This document shows positions 5,001-5,428 of a stretch of DNA of 5,428 nt, piece after piece; positions within the stretch are counted from its first letter, which is position 1; each line of letters starts with the position of its first letter. The position numbers and the translations under genes were made by a program. Origin of the DNA: Candidatus Aenigmatarchaeota archaeon (lineage in GTDB: Archaea > Aenigmatarchaeota > Aenigmatarchaeia > PWEA01 > B50-G16); assembly GCA_003663345.1 (NCBI GenBank), contig QMZU01000055.1, forward strand, positions 1 to 5,428. Reading direction: 5' to 3'. A model generated the notes under the pieces. That model saw only the letters and a list, made by a program, of their open reading frames with translations, searched no databases and was not told the origin of the DNA.

Positions 5001-5428
5001 CTTCGATAGGCCGTTTGGCTCTTAACGATTTGAATCAGTTCCACTTTGATGTGAATGTTTATTCTCCAACCAGCTCGATAACAAGTGTAACAGTAACTGC
5101 AAGCTGCAAAGGAAACACAGTTTACAGCGAAACAAAAAGCACAAACGTTGCAGAAAACGCAATATTCAGCGTGGATTTGAATGAAGATGATGTTAGTGGC
5201 TGTAAGATACTTGAAGTTACTGTAAGCGTTAGCACGCCAGAAGGCACAATTACTAAAAAGATGACTTATGGGCTAAGCAATACAGCGATTTGGTTGTGGG
5301 GAAGCGGTGCATTTTCAACAATCAAAAACTTGCTTGGTGATTGGGTAGCAATGCTTATAGCTTTACTTATCACAATTATGGCTGTCGGAGCTGTTGCCTT
5401 CAAGCTAAATCCGAATCCAATAGCATTA
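2051..5428 (+). CDS. Large multidomain surface/spike-like protein, 3'-partial
   Basis: One frame of 1126 codons from ATG 2051 to the right edge with no stop, so the C-terminus is missing. Residues 1-24 are a Sec signal peptide (hydrophobic 6-19, likely cleavage after AFA). WWNSDWQYKRAI (25-36) is the typical opening of DUF2341-like domains (about 25-133). Residues 136-318 look like a concanavalin A/LamG-like fold, from DIEDGDISDW to YYDDIVV. Residues 333-459 are an Ig-like domain opening with SPNGGE. Residues 461-554 and 556-638 are two PKD-like repeats. Residues 640-800 hold beta-domains of carboxypeptidase-regulatory type (VLIVHFYDEQTNAVVNASV). Residues 800-1076 are further unassigned beta-rich sequence. 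A membrane span lies at about 1096-1117. There are 19 N-X-S/T sequons and 12 Cys. It is probably exported, glycosylated and anchored: a viral receptor-binding spike or a cellular adhesin. DUF2341 and PKD assignments are pattern recognition by eye. Confidence 0.93.
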   Translation, partial: MLKNRIWLILIATLFLVSLQNAFAWWNSDWQYKRAIQMTTSEDYNKGNIIKIASVNMSSWTVCSDLNDVVVVDETLNIDLNRQVVCNGTKTDCNVFFELADSLPAGTYNTRFYLYYNNSACPSPKKDFSNAYTVVDDIEDGDISDWTIESGSFSASTTQARGTYSILESSEGWAYKKPNGTAGEWGMEYSAWIFTEGLGTGDYAIVLLAQNDVDSWASDGIGIWLHATNGVQLRVDIGGTTNFYNLGSYSNNTWYKFRFVIDWENDVVSVYYYDSTETLLESATNISIAHLPIYRVKLREAGTHNTYYDDIVVTNKILSPSITLGSEETSGPTISVTATINSPNGGEVISASSTTIDFNVEVSGVSNPEVHAKIAYSTTQGAFENVIEADLNLNNYANISNLTCDDANFEDSTNCQYTWDLFDPVVPDGNYYIDINAWETSSGVSGTDSSDGKFEIDNAPEFSTDFSYTQPDPLDPENGITEVTSTFTADLTYKNVTPASYTYTVDGNTVATTDPTDYNFTTYGDFNVCLFVVYDYDYNADTYEDGNCKTIHVKEYPQGLDFTPTDANVTQAKDFTASVSGSQPTITQWYWFFPSPDTNYLGQTATHTFNATGTMQVCVTAQNTDDLNRTKCKDVTVYGVLIVHFYDEQTNAVVNASVNFLDNNYNTTGTFTYYLENFANTSSSYTLTVWDVNRHERHLILDLNRWSYYDINMLLLDSDVGRNVLFQFFAPDESTLLSNATVRVKLNDAYVDATVLDSDAKGTLFLDTNNAGYSFHITTPDGNQYEYSAVIVIVKIPKQEDDLAVDITPFEVDVGGLAKASYTNQTTDLNFYVLGNTYEYYRLKIGDWNADNYYDRYYYVRIQGAATTYTIQPYLVSTETGLLSAIYGINSMGSPLGRVMFVIQKQLNDIEPETVQTVVTDDTGKGLVSWVVNDTYYVKVYYNNQYVGQVQIMPSSSTYYITVTTETTGISGIEAQLVYVQFSPSIGRLALNDLNQFHFDVNVYSPTSSITSVTVTASCKGNTVYSETKSTNVAENAIFSVDLNEDDVSGCKILEVTVSVSTPEGTITKKMTYGLSNTAIWLWGSGAFSTIKNLLGDWVAMLIALLITIMAVGAVAFKLNPNPIAL

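Noticed and set aside
1..5428. CRISPR array, tRNA, insertion sequence or attachment site.
   Set aside because: No regularly spaced direct repeats, cloverleaf, transposase motifs or paired terminal repeats were seen by eye on either strand.

Overview
The window looks archaeal. The evidence is the use of GGTGA-type Shine-Dalgarno sites matching the archaeal 16S rRNA 3' end, TGATG stop/start overlaps, frequent ATA, AGA and AGG codons, and a secreted protein with many N-X-S/T sequons, a DUF2341-like start and PKD-like domains. TGA ends four of the five genes whose stop lies in the window, so TGA is not recoded. A more precise lineage (for example DPANN or a methanogen) cannot be fixed from this sequence. 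No tRNA, rRNA, CRISPR, transposase or integrase is visible, and no minus-strand gene is convincing.

All genes run on the plus strand in one tight series. (1) Positions 3-1361 hold the 3' part of a very lysine-rich, cysteine-free protein. Its frame is open to the left edge, so its start lies outside the window. (2) Positions 1361-1483 encode a 40-residue basic, tryptophan-containing protein. (3) Positions 1488-1727 encode a 79-residue protein with two membrane spans. (4) Positions 1727-1819, or more likely 1757-1819, encode an extremely Arg/Lys-rich protamine-like peptide. (5) Positions 1820-1901 are noncoding and carry two perfect hairpins. (6) Positions 1902-2042 encode a 46-residue Pro-rich protein. 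(7) Position 2051 to the right edge is one uninterrupted frame of 1126 codons. It is a secreted, membrane-anchored, multidomain surface protein with a signal peptide, a DUF2341-like segment, a concanavalin A/LamG-like domain, an Ig-like domain, two PKD-like repeats, further beta-domains and a C-terminal membrane span. This dominant gene has no stop in the window.

The most economical reading is a structural module of an uncharacterised archaeal virus or provirus. A basic core or scaffold protein, small membrane and basic virion proteins and a DNA-condensing peptide would precede a large, glycosylated, receptor-binding spike. This is an inference from gene order and composition; no hallmark capsid, ATPase or polymerase lies in the window. 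The alternative is a cellular adhesin locus with small accessory genes.

The observations most worth a second look are the protamine-like peptide with its non-ATG start, an abrupt synonymous-codon shift inside the large surface gene at about 3030 suggesting an exchanged N-terminal module, the tandem hairpins with a possible leaderless promoter before gene 5, and the reuse of AGGTGATA as both stop codon and ribosome binding site at two junctions.
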